Positions 47,434-58,690 of a stretch of 64,000 nucleotides of DNA are shown in pieces. Within the stretch, counting starts at the first letter, position 1. Every line of letters begins with the position of its first letter. The notes beneath the pieces are model-generated. The model searched no databases, had not been told where the DNA came from, and was given only the letters and a program-made list of their open reading frames with translations. The DNA is from Brachypodium distachyon. Lineage: Eukaryota > Streptophyta > Magnoliopsida > Poales > Poaceae. Both the position numbers and the translations under genes were made by a program. The stretch lies in contig NC_016131.3 of the NCBI RefSeq assembly GCF_000005505.3, positions 29,813,001 to 29,877,000 of the forward strand, in the 5' to 3' direction.

Positions 47434-48780
47434 TGGTATATATATATAAACGAAGTATTAGAAGATACCTCAAAAATATGGAAAGAAGAATTAAAAGAAG
47501 AAATTTTAAAAGAATTACGACTTGAATTCATGCAAAAATTTGAAGAAATGAAGAAAGAATATGATTTAAAAATTGAACTAAATCTTTCAAAATTTGATTT
47601 TAATCTTTCAGAAGATGATCACATGGATATTGCAGGCCATGGGCAGAAATCAGAATTTTAATTGATATTACTATCAATTATTCGGGCGGGGAGGACATAT
47701 ACACCACCTCCGAACATATACACCTATACCCGGATAGTTGATAGAATATAATTTGAATATGATTGAAAACTGAAAAAAAATAGTAAATAATAATTAAAAA
47801 TAATGAAAAATATTAAATCTTAAGAACCATCGTTAGCATGTATTAGGCATATAAGACCCATCATCAGCATACAAGATCACAAATGCATGAGATCCTATGA
47901 TTTATGGTGTGCAGACGAAGAATAGCCAAGGAAGCAGACAATAAGGCTGCAGTGTGTCGTAAACACTATCATTAAAACGCAAGACTACTCCCAAGATGAA
48001 GGAAGCCATGTTCGTATGCAACCAAAGAGTGAAGTGGCAGCCAAAAGACCCCTTATCACCATGCATGCATGCATCCAAAGGCTATAAAAGAAGCCTAGGA
48101 CCTATAAAGGAGGTGCATCATGGACATGGAGAAAGGTGAGGTAAATAATGCATGAGATCACTATTTGAACCAGCCATGGTGCCTATATAAGAAGGCTCTT
48201 TGCAGCATTGGAGGACACACAACCATCGAGCACAACACAAGTCTTCAGAGCAGCAAGTAGTTCAGGGCAGCTAACCAGAAAACTATCTGCTCTCTAGTAG
48301 TAGTAGTACCACTTCCCACTGTAATAAAGCCCGTGTAATCAAGGCATTTGTAACATAAGACTGGGAAGGTAGTATGGTAATTTTTTTATCTTTGTGTGAA
48401 CCCTTCGGGGGTTCCCGAAAGGGAAAACCGTATGTAAGCTATATTGTGAAATGAAATAGTTTAGTTTTTCCCTCGGTCTTTTTAGCATGTTTATACGGGT
48501 GGGTGCTTATGCTAGGGATCCTATAGGAGAAACCTTTGCGTGTAGTTCTCTGTTAAGCCGTGTGTATGGCGTTGAAATGAGAACCTTGTAACCATAGAGA
48601 AGTGTTCCCTTCGGGTGGAATTGCCTGGGAAGACGATAAGAAATCACCCATATAAACCTGACTAAAGACGCTTAGGGAAATAAACTTAGCTACTCCTGAA
48701 GCAAAATAGTAATAAATACGGTGAGTACTGAGTAGGATTATTGCATCACTGCGAAAACTGTCGGTATTTCCGTTGGCCTC
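47434..48780 (+). other. Candidate endogenous pararetrovirus (tungro-like) or LTR promoter fragment
   Basis: Bounded on the left by a TA repeat (47437-47450). An AT-rich, Lys/Glu-rich coiled-coil-like frame (about 47450-47661) has codon use unlike the GC-rich grass genes nearby. About 520 bp later lies TATATAA at 48184-48190, then AATAAA at 48323-48328. This arrangement places the polyadenylation signal about 110 nt after the expected start site, as in terminally redundant pararetroviral or LTR transcripts. A long leader with small hairpins follows (for example CCCTTCGGGGGTTCCCGAAAGGG at 48400-48423). No tRNA primer site and no polymerase coding were found. The identification is a hypothesis, and the fragment is incomplete. 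Confidence 0.35.
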
Positions 48781-48999
48781 ACCAGCCTCTTAAGATCCTG
48801 CAAAAGATAATCATAATATTAAAATATTTAATTTACCATATAACCTAATATTAGCCTAAATAATCTGAATATTAATGTAGCTAATATTTATTAATATTGC
48901 ATATTTGTGGTATCATATATCTATATATGTATATACACACACATATATATATATCTATGTAAGTTCATATGTAAAGTTTCGTACTTATAAAAATGCTAT

Positions 49000-49268
49000 G
49001 ACGTGCGATTTCAGGAAGACTACGACCACATAGCAAATGAACAAGAAGTCATCACGAATGATTCTAAAAATATGGGAGAAAAGGTAAGAAAAATTCAAAG
49101 ACTTGTATCCTGCCAACATGGTAATGATATATATGCCTGTAACTTCATGTGTAAGGTTTTGTACTTATAAAAAGTTCTATTACGTGCGATTTCAGGAAGA
49201 CCACGACCACATAGCAAATGAACAAGAAGAAGTCATCACGACTGATTCTGAAAATATACAAGCAAAGG
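49000..49268 (+). repeat. Tandem exon duplication (181-bp period) in the Ulp1-like gene
   Basis: The exon encoding DHIANEQE-VIT-DSxN occurs twice (from about 49014 and about 49195), each preceded by the same intron end GTACTTATAAAAA...ACGTGCGATTTCAG. The offset between acceptors is 181 bp. Confidence 0.85.
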
Positions 49269-52203
49269 TAAATATATTATTCCAAGACTTATATTCTCTT
49301 TTAAAAAGAATATAATTATAATCCTACAATCTCTTTTATATATGTGGGATTCAGTTACACACCCAGGAAGAATCACGTGCAATAGCGATTGAGGAACTGG
49401 AATATTTCGAGCCGATGAATGTGAGTTTTCTTTTTATTACATAAATTCGAATTCTAATTCTAATTATATCCTGCATGAAGTTTAACTATTATTTTTCTTA
49501 TTCGCAGAAACTAGCAGACAACCAAACATCTCAAGAAGTCCAGCAGGAATGTACAGAGGAAGAAACTATGAAGGACATCCTGACAATGCCCATGCAGATG
49601 GAGAAACCTATGGGACGGCATAACAAACCCAAGAAGTCAACAGATTATGTGGTGACTCCAGAAGGCATGTCATTAACCATTTTTATGTCATTAATTTTGC
49701 TACATTATTTATTTCTTCATTACTAACTTGATGTCTTCTATCGTTTCAGATTATAGATGCACCATCGATCATTTTTTTGTGATTGAATGTATCCAATCGG
49801 AGCCAAGTGTCAAAAAAAAAATTAGTGTCCCTCGGTGACACATCACTGACCAAGGACGATTTAATACGTCTTCTAAACCCCCGGGAATATGCTGGCGACG
49901 AAGTAAGTATATATATTCATGAAAAATCTTATTTGAATTTGAATATATTGTCTCATACTAATAACCACTGAGTATACATGAAACCGTAGGTCGTAAATGC
50001 ATACATCTATTGCATAAGTGGCGAAGAAGCTCTGCAGGTCAGGTTAGGTGGAAGTATGTTCTTCGAGACTTCATTGGTCTCTAAGCTGATACAGGATTGT
50101 GCAAATAAGCCCAAAGATGAAATACCAGAATGGATTGTAGAGAGGGTGAAAAAGTATCTGGAACATGACATGGTTAGTCCGAGTTTCCTACATATTATAA
50201 TCAATCTTAACGAGGGTGTGTGTGTTCGTGTATAAAAACAACGATAAACTTTCTCCGTAGGTATTCTTTCCAATCAACATGACTCATTTTCATTGGTATC
50301 TAACGGTTATACACACCGGGAAACGATGTGTTCAAGTATTGGACTCTCTAGGTGTGGGAATTCATCGCGGGGACCTCGCTTCTTATGTGAGTAATCAATT
50401 CTACTGCCCCATCTTTTTATAAGATTTTGTGTTATTGCTTTTTTTTCTTATAATGCTACTACTTTGTCATCTATTAATATAACAGCTGGTAGCAGTGGAT
50501 TTATTTTTCTTCTGATGTTAATACTTGGTCATTTGTTAATATATAACAGTTGGTAGCAGTGGAAAAATTATTCAAAATTGCATCACAGCAAAATGAATTA
50601 AATTCTGACAAGTGGAAGGACCTAAACGTTACATCGTGGTCAAGGGAAGAATGTATTAAGAGTACTATGCAGACAGATGGGTACGCCTCCTAATTCGACG
50701 AACTCAACATTTGGGTGGTGATTTTTTTATGCATGGTTTATTAATTGACGTAGATGGAACATTATATCCCACACGATCTCTCTAATGATAGTTTAATAAC
50801 TTATCAATATTTGTTTATATTGTATTGACACCTCATTCTAATGATACTTTAGTACCTTATGAATATATTTGTAAAATGTCTTATCGAAATCCTATCGAAA
50901 TCCTACAATTACGTAGGTCGTCTTGTGGTTTGTGGATGTTAAACTCCATGGAGTACTGGACGGGAGATATTTTGTCCGACATTCCTAATCAGGTACATTT
51001 CGTTGAGTACATGTCATATATTATTATATTTTGAAAACTAACCGTGATTACTGCTTGCTAGGATAATATAACACAATTTAGGACAAAATTAGCTGTCATT
51101 TTAGTCGACTCGGAATTGAACGATGATAATGTAGAAACCAAGACGACTTCGAACTTGATGAAAGGAATACCGATCCAGATGATTGTGTCATCTTGGAAAG
51201 TCCTGCTAAGAGAGCCAAAACATCAGACCCCTCATCACAATTTGACTTTCTATCGGACTTCTTCCCTGAATCACCTATTATCAATCCAACAAACGATGAC
51301 CTCATAGAATTACTTTGCTTGCAACTGGAGATAATTGATCCCCGTTTATTCGGGTAAGCCACCTTTTCTAGCAAGTTCATTTTTTTGTGTTCAAATAAAC
51401 TATTATTTGTTCCATCGTGCTTGACAAAATTTGCTCTTCCACAGGATCGAATGGGTCAGGATCTCTAAGCCTTATCCAATTAGTTTAACTCTAAGACAAA
51501 TAAGGAACATATTGTTCACGGATTATGTGGACCCAGATTGCTTCAATGTGGCTGTGCGTGTACTAGCGAGCCACCCATCAAACTTATGTAGAGATCAGCT
51601 GGTTCACTTAATGGATCTGAAGTTTTGCGTAAGTTACTTTAATCACATAATCACATTTTCAGTCATATTGCTAAGACTTTTTTTTAATCATTTTAGACGA
51701 TGTCCAAATTTGCACGAGACGCGGGTTGTCGTGAAATGTTAAACATTGAACAGCTAGCACAATTGTTTCGTAGCTGGCCTGGCTGCATCGACAAGTATAC
51801 TTCATTCCTTCTTTCTTATATAAGTTGGGGTCATTTTTTGTCATAATGCGACTAATGTATTTGTAAACTTATTGTTACAGATTTATTTGCCTTATGAAAT
51901 TTATGAGCTATATATGTTGTTCGTCTTCAACCTGCAGAAAAAAAATTGTCTATATTTTGAATCCGCTTCCAATACAATCTTGGGGGGAGCATTTATTTAA
52001 AACTATGAAAATAGGTAAAAATTTAAACCTTGCCCTCGAAGTTGCAAACCCTGGATGGAACGATGATATATGTAAATGGGAATGCAAAGTTTCTGATGTT
52101 ATTCCAAGAAACTATCACGGGTACGAAGTTTCTCACTCCCACACAATCCTATCTCATTTGTTTCAACAAACAATGTAACGTTACATATGTTTGCAGTGAT
52201 CTG

Positions 52204-53059
52204 GAGGAAATTGCATGCACGATCCATAAACTTGGCAGTGATGTTCACTTTCATCCATAAACTTGCGGATTTGAAAAATGTCCCCTTAAACTTGGCATGT
52301 GGGTTCACTTATAGTCCAAATTGATAAATTCAGGCTAAATTAGGCTACTCGGTCATCTTACGTGGCTGGGTGGGTCTTCTTTGCAAATTTGTGGCCATTG
52401 TTTTTATTTCATTGAACCCCAGGTATTTTTTGGCCTATAACCCGCGGTCCAGGCATCGCTACAAAGAGGTGACATGTTTGATTTATTAAAAAAAAACCTC
52501 ACTCGTTGCGTGTTAAACCGTTGGGCCTTTGTCCTCCTCAGTTACACTGCCTCGCCCGAGGGAGACGAAGCGACGGAACAGAAGGGCCGGACTGCCGGAG
52601 GCGATTGTCAACAATCTCCGACGGCACAACCGGCAACACCCACGCAGATGGAATCGCATAGATGATGACGACTTGAACGGCGGCTCCATCGACGTCCACA
52701 CGAATGACGTCGATGGCTTCTGCGGCAACTACTGGAATAGCGACACGGCCGGCGCTTGCTTCAAGAGAGCAGTGGGAAGATTTGGGAATTTCTGAGGCTA
52801 GGGTTAGGGATTTAAGCTGTGGGTTAGAACCCATATTTTTCCGAGGGGGCCAACGCAAGATTCCAGAAGCCGCAATTTTGCAAAAAGAACCCCCCGAGCC
52901 ACATCAGATGTCAGCGTGGCCTAATTTGGTCCGAAATTGTCATTTTGGACTAAAATGATCCAACTTGTCAAGTTTAAGGAGCCGTTTTTCAAATCCGCGA
53001 GTTTATGGTTGAAAGTGAACATGGCTGCCAAGTTTAAGGATCTCTAATGCAATTTCCTC
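52204..53059. mobile_element. Non-autonomous Mutator-like element (Pack-MULE-like) with perfect 9-bp target duplication
   Basis: The 9-bp AGTGATCTG stands at 52195-52203 and 53060-53068. The ends match as inverted repeats of about 150 bp starting GAGGAAATTGCAT, with the blocks CTTAAACTTGGCA, TTCACTTTCA, CATAAACT-GCGGATTTGAAAAA and CTAAATTAGGC. The interior (52500-52800) is GC-rich with open frames on both strands, the typical look of captured host exons; no protein was identified. The insert lies inside an exon of the Ulp1-like gene, and removing it with one copy of the duplication restores the reading frame. Confidence 0.93.
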
Positions 53060-53489
53060 AGTGATCTGTCTGGATATTTGGTTTTCAATTTCATGCACTC
53101 ATATCACAATGAAAGGCTACATTATTCAATACCGACGAGGAGTGTTTTTAACATGCTCATTTGTACCAGATTATTACATGAATTTTTTTATGACCATGTT
53201 TTATGACGCATGTGTAGGGCGACTACTTGCTCAAACGACGATTTGTGGCACATATTTTAAAGCATGAACTCAATGAAGTTGTAGACAATATCTCTCCCGA
53301 GGAACGAGACATTCTTGACCGCATAGAAAAATGGACGTTCACCGATTTAATAGAATAGTGGATAATATTGTGGAATACTTGTATTTTAATTATTGCTTCC
53401 AATTTCTGTCGAGTTTTAATATTTCGGTACCTAACACGAATTGTAACACACGTGCAAGCTCACTAGTACTTAATAAGGGGGAAGGCTGT

Positions 53490-53548
53490 TTGGCGGATGC
53501 TCGTGGAGAGGATGCTGGCGTCGAGCGTGATCAGGCAGGCCTGACCTC
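53490..53548 (+). pseudogene. C-terminal remnant of another copy of the unknown tandem gene
   Basis: GCTCGTGGAGAGGATGCTGG-CGTCGAGCGT and GATCAGGCAGGCCTGACCTC match the last codons and stop region of the gene at 43310-44092, followed by the same 3' flank (53550-53805). Everything upstream of the last ~18 codons is missing, replaced by the transposon block. Confidence 0.85.
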
Positions 53549-55350
53549 AATAGTCCATGGACGCCGACGCCGACGCCAAAGCCTCCTATGTGATGATTGT
53601 TCACTTCATATTCGTTCGTTTGTTTACTTCACGAATCATGCCAAAAATCGATGTCACAGGGTCTTCCTCTGCTTACTAATATCTGTAGGATCCATTTTCT
53701 TTTGGGTATCTGAAGATGGAAGACAAATGATAGATTTAGCAGTTACCAACTATCTTACCACAAAATGGCAATATATAAGAAACATCAGTAGTGGTTTGTG
53801 GTTTTTCTTACTTGTTGCTTACGTTTCAGCTTTACGTAAAAAATAAGAAGTCAATTATTTATTTATTATACGGAGTACTTAATAAGGACCAACGCTTAAT
53901 GGGTAACTCGGTCAATTTGGAAAAAAAGTCAAGTCAAGAATAGATCCATACTCCTCACTTAGCCCCTATGTGCGCTAGCGAGCATAGTCAACGCAAACGT
54001 GGCTGTCAGCGTCGCGCGTGCTCAAGGCATGACTTTTTTTTTCTTTTACCTTTGGTTCTTTCTTTATCTTACTCTTGAGACCTATCATGGCTTCCCTCAT
54101 TCCTTTAATCAATCAAAGCGATGAATGGGAGAAGAATTAGAGGGGGTATAGAGGAGATGATTGCACTAACGACATTCCTAGTTCTTGGAAAGAGCTGCCA
54201 CTTGGAGGTTTCTAGTAATTTAAAATCTCCGTTTTTATCATCTCATGAAAGGGTATACTTCCTCCGAGAAGTACATGGTTATTTGTCATGGATGGTATAA
54301 GTATTCCAAAGTGGTGTATAATTCATTCGTCCCGTTTTTAATAGAAACAAAGAAGCCCACCCGATTTTGAGGAGTCATAGGGTTCCGTGCTCAAAGCGAC
54401 TGAACCTTTTAAAAACATCGGCATGCATGTATTGTTGACTATGATGACCTAAAAAAAAGGCGGCATGCACACACAACTAAAGACTTATATACCTCTCTAA
54501 TAAAGACAGGATACACACCCAACTAAAGACTTTGTTGTTGTCCCTTAACGACAACATGAATAAAATCCTGAGCATTACATATGGCAATTAAAGTTGGCAT
54601 GGTGATTTAAACATGTCCCTCACTAGATGTAATTGCATTGACGAAATCGATGGTACAAAACCCATTTTTGCCTACAAGCTATCTATTCCAATGATCGACG
54701 ATGCTTGGTTTCAGTTGGTCCGGCCGCCTGATCAGGAGCCTTTCTCTAGTCCTTCTCTATCTTCGTTTTGTTCTTTTTACTGTAAATAGCCTTCGCTTCT
54801 GTTGTTCTCCCCTTTGCTCTCTGGTTGAGGAGATTTGTAATGAATCACAGCGTCGCTGTTGCTGGCAAAAACAAAACCATTTTAGCCAAAATATCCTTCG
54901 AAGTAATGATGGTTTTCACATTTATGCAAAGAAACGCTAGATCAGATTTGCGCATGTAGCCTCTGCATTAAGTATTTCATTAGGATGTTACCGATCGAGG
55001 GGGCAGCTGACTAAGCTGAGTATGTTGTTTCTGTGGTAAGTGTTGAGCATAATCCTTGACTAGCACCGCATATAATTCAGACAGTAATCTTGAAGGCGTG
55101 GAGCAGCGGGAGAGGTAGGATCTGGACATGGGCCTGGTGAGGCGAAAGCAGAATGCGAAGATGGGCCAGGTCTAGGTATAGATCCAAACGGACTCGTATT
55201 TCGAATCGGCCTTGTAACGCACGCCGCGGCCTTACTACATATGCTGAGCCCCATGGAGGCCGCCAGGTGCCGCCACCGAGAGCAGCAGACACAGATTGAT
55301 CTTCCCTTCCAAACAAGAAACAAAACACAGATCGATCTCGACTCCTGACC
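53549..55350. repeat. Tandem unit 2: 3' flank and intergenic part
   Basis: Corresponds to 44100-44400 and then to 41515-43309. It includes GGCGTGGAGCAGCGGGAGAGG (about 55093) and the leader AACAAGAAACA before the ATG. No further gene was recognised in it. Confidence 0.8.
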
Positions 55351-56237
55351 ATGGCGATAACGACAGACATAGCCGACCCGCAGGTGAAGGAGGATATCAT
55401 GTCCCTGGTCCACGACGGCATAGCCGACCCGCAGGTGGAGGAGGACCTGACGGCGCTGCAGTCGTCGGTGCGCAAAGGGCTGCAGGCCCTGACGGCGTTC
55501 CCCACGATCGCGCAGCTGGACTGGGTGGACTCCATCGAGGGCTACGCCGTCAAGCTCGCCGCCCAGAGGGCCGAGGACGCGGGCGACCTCAGCCACGGCG
55601 CCCACGTGTTCGCCTGGAGGCTCAGCGGCGGCGCGGCCGACGACCTGTTCGGAGCAATGCCCAGCGAGGAGGACGCGGTGCTGGTGGCCGAGCTGCGGCG
55701 GCAGGCCGCGTGGTGCGAGGCGCCGCGCGCGCAGACGGGCGCCCTGGCGGCGGATGCGCGGCGGCTGCGGGAGAAGCACCTGAGAGCGGCGTCGGGGATC
55801 TCGATGGAGAACAAGGACGGCGGCGAGGCCTCCGCGCGGCGACGGGGGAGTTCCTGGAGCACGTGGCGAGGGAGATGGACAGCGGAGGGGTGTCCTACAC
55901 CGACGGGCCGAGGGCCGACGCGATGGACGCGGCGGCGAGGGCCGGGCTGGGCCTCGGCGCGCGGTTCGTGGCGGTGCTCCGGGCGGGGCTGCCCGAGAGG
56001 TTCAGGCGGCACGCGCTGGAGGATTACGGGGCCCGGGATGAGGCCTTCAAGGAGGCGCTGGGCCGGCGCGCGGCGGAGATGGAGGAGATGTGCGCGGATC
56101 CGGAGAAGCTCGTGGAGAGGATGCTGGGGTCGAGCGTGTGTAGGTTGTGGGGGGCTATGAACATGCACGCCAGACCTCGATCGTCCATTGCCGCCGCCAA
56201 TGCCACGCCAACGCCGGCGCCAAAGCCTCCTATGTGA
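55351..56237 (+). pseudogene. Tandem family member 2 of the unknown protein, frameshifted
   Basis: Paralogue of 43310-44092. The first frame runs from ATG at 55351 with FPTIAQLDWVDSIEGYAVKLA and LRRQAAWCEAPRAQ to GNKDGGEA-equivalent codons near 55829. There GGCGAGGCCTCCGCG lacks one C present in the intact copy (GGCGAGGCCCTCCGCG). The matching C-terminal half continues in another frame (LRAATGEFLEHVAREM ... ALGRRAAEMEEMCADPEKLVERML) to a stop at 56235-56237. It also carries an internal N-terminal duplication (IADPQVKED / IADPQVEED) and a C-terminal extension of about 30 residues. A single-base sequencing error could give the same picture, so loss of function is likely but not certain. Confidence 0.8.
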
Positions 56238-56533
56238 TAGAATCGTTCACTTCATTCACATTCGTTCCTTTGTTTCCTTCACGGATCACGCCAAAAACAT
56301 TGCAATGCAAGTCAAAATCAAAGTTCGATTTTTTGGAACCGGCGGATTAAGATCTAAATGTCATCTCCATTCTGCTCTTTTTCACAAATCATGCCGTTAA
56401 ATTAATATATCCGGCAGTTTTAACTAAAAACAAGCGACTTCTCGATAGAAAAAACATTTTTGTATGAGTAGTATGCATGTATGCAGCTTTATAACATAGG
56501 TATAAACATGCACAACATGATAAAATCCTACTA
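56238..56533. other. 3' flank of tandem member 2, no gene seen
   Basis: Begins like the 3' flank of the other units (CACTTCA-ATTCGTTC, TTCACGGATCACGCC) and then diverges. Confidence 0.5.
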
Positions 56534-56646
56534 CTCCTTCCGACTCATATTACTTGTCTCAAATTTGCCCAAATATGATTATATCCATGTTTAAAAACCG
56601 TCTAGATACATGTAATATTTCAACAAATAATAAGAATAGGAAGGAG
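56534..56646. mobile_element. Stowaway-like MITE
   Basis: A 113-bp element with ends CTCCTTCCGACTCATATTA and an inverted, partly eroded AATAAGAATAGGAAGGAG, flanked by TA on both sides. Confidence 0.8.
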
Positions 56647-57037
56647 TAGTATATTCTTGACCTTTCTTGGTCATTTATCAAAATAATATCCCATATATTT
56701 TTCCACAAGGTATAATATAGGTTCCATGCATGGTTGCGACTTTACCCTCGCTATTCACTTTTCGAGCTATGCGGACTGCGCCGGAGGAGTCACTTATATC
56801 AATTCTACCCAATTAGAATTTCTTTTTAAATGTTACATGCCCAGAAACAGAACCTCGGGGCGGAGGAGTCACTTATATCCATTGTAGCCTATTAAATGTT
56901 TGCACGAGTGTATAACACGGATTGGAGTATAAGAGTAAATCCAAATGAAGGCCATCTATATTTGCAACAAAGGCAAGTTGGATAGACGGGATAGAGTAAT
57001 CGCTACAAGCAGTTTCGCTTCCCTCCGTTCCACATTC

Positions 57038-57235
57038 ATCCGTTCCACAACACAACGTGCATAGATTTTTTTCATTTTTTTCACAATGCATCTCATTTTT
57101 CTCTTGATATGCATCCGGTCAATAACTACTCACATTCATTCATTATTAACTCAATATGAGTGGTCAGGCACTAGAAACGAGAGTTATCTCTGACCAAGTG
57201 CACAAATCTATAGTTGTATCTTGAAATGGAAGGAG
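57038..57235. mobile_element. Dispersed ~200-bp MITE, family copy C
   Basis: Shares AATGCATCTCATTTTTCTCTT, GCATCCGGTCAATAACTACTC, AACTCAATATGAGTGGTCA and CCAAGTGCACAAATCTATA with copies at 31781 and 23113. The ends TCCGTTCCACAACACAACGT and ATCTTGAAATGGAAGGAG are inverted. Confidence 0.75.
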
Positions 57236-57499
57236 TAGTAACAAATTGACTTTTAGTTCAATCGGAAGTCAGTGCTGTTAGATACCCACACATGAGTACT
57301 TGGGAGTATAGGTTTCCTCAATCCTCAAATCAGCTCTTGAATATTTACATATATACTTTAATGGAAAGTAACCATAAAGGACCAGCAAAATCGAGGGGAT
57401 TTTGAATTTTATTTGCGCAAGTTAACTTCCAGGTACACATATAATTATAGCTATCACCGAAGAAATGAACTTCAACTCACCGCGTGGTCAGGCACTAGG

Positions 57500-58690
57500 G
57501 CAGGATAGGTGGTCCTCACTAGCTCTGTCCTCTCGGCGATGGTGACTTACCATCTCACCGTCGGAATTCTTCGACAAATCAATAAACTAATTCGGGTCTT
57601 CATCTGGTCGCGGGCGCGCACGCCGGGACAAGAGCCCTCCTCCCTCTCCCTAGTCAACTGGGCATTGGTCTGCCGCCCTCGGGAGCTTGGTGGACTCGGG
57701 ATCTTGGACCTAACCAAATTCAGTCGGGCCCTGCGGTTGCGGTGGCCATGGCTCTCCTGGGCCGATCGCAACATGCCTTGGAAGGGGCTTCCCACTCCCT
57801 ACGGCCTCGAGGAGATGGCGTTGTTTCGGGCATCGACCCATATCGTCCTTGGCGCCGGCAAGAAAGCCCTATTCTGGCATGACGCGTGGCTACTTGACGG
57901 TTCTACACCAAGGGACAGATGGCCTGGGCTCTTTGCCATCGCCTCCCGCAAGAATCGCACTGTCCAGAAGGAGTTAACAAACAGGAATTGGGTGCGGGCC
58001 CTGCTTCGCATTGACACCACCCAACAAATCAACGACTTCGTCACTCTTTGGGAGTGTATCCAGGAGACTCATTTGTCGACCAAGAACGATTCCATCTCAT
58101 GGCGGTGGGCCCCCTTAGGCTCCTACACCGCGGCTTTGGCTTATCGCACCCAATTCCTTGGATTGGTCCCTCCCTTCAACTCGCAGAAGATTGGAAGGCC
58201 GAGATGACTCCATGATGCAAGCTCTTCGCTTGGACGGTGGCCCATGGTAGGATCCTCACGGCAGACAACCTTGCCATACTCAGATGGCCACACAACCCTA
58301 TTTGCCGTCTTTGCTACATCCACGGCAAAACAATCCTACACGTCTGTCGAGACAGCAGCTTCACCATGGAGGTATGGAGCCACATCCAAGCTTGGAGCTC
58401 CTCAACCACGACAACAACTCCTCTCGCCACCAACATTAACACTCACTGGGACGACATGCTCCATGGTTCCCCCAAAAAGGAGAAATGGACGCTAAACGGC
58501 AGGATGATCGCGACTTGGTGGGGGGTTTGGAAGGAGCTGAACAGACACATTTTCCGCTCCAAGGCCCTTCCAGCTTTAGATGATGCCTTCCTCATGTGGG
58601 AGGATCTTGAGAGCCGCGCATTAGCTTCCTCACTTGACCCTTTTCTTTTTCTCGCACTTGCCCCTTTTCTTTTTCTCTCGCCCAATCCAC
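57500..58690 (+). pseudogene. LINE (non-LTR retrotransposon) 3' fragment with RVT zinc-ribbon domain
   Basis: The translation in one frame (57509-58207) contains the plant LINE C-terminal signature: YHLTVGILRQINKLIRVFIW, then WALVCRPRELGGLGILDL, and KALFWHDAWL. After a frameshift near 58190 it continues as FAWTVAHGRILTADNLAILRW, CRLC and HVC, matching the zinc-binding reverse-transcriptase domain (zf-RVT). The polymerase core and endonuclease are absent, and the frame is broken, so it is a 5'-truncated dead copy. Confidence 0.88.

Larger units (their letters stand above)
48990..53358 (+). pseudogene. Transposon-borne Ulp1-like (C48) cysteine protease gene, interrupted
   Basis: A multi-exon gene of the kind carried by grass CACTA and Mutator-like elements. 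The first protease domain shows FPINMTHFHWYL (catalytic His, about 50270), VLDSLG (Asp, about 50340) and SSCGLWML (Cys, about 50920-50945), so the triad is present. Further exons encode LTLRQIRNILFTDY (51480-51515), a second Ulp1-type segment with LNLALEVANPGWNDDI (52026-52073), and GDYLLKRRFVAHIL to a stop at 53358. An 856-bp Mutator-like element (52204-53059) sits 9 bases into the exon after the acceptor near 52194. The short exon near 49750 has a disrupted frame. Because of the insertion and frame damage it is called a pseudogene. Ulp1-like proteins of this class are remote SUMO-protease relatives; their role in transposons is not established. Confidence 0.75.

Noticed and set aside
57547..58044. 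Minus-strand frames overlapping the LINE fragment
   Set aside because: The plus strand carries the recognisable LINE protein; the minus frames are by-products.
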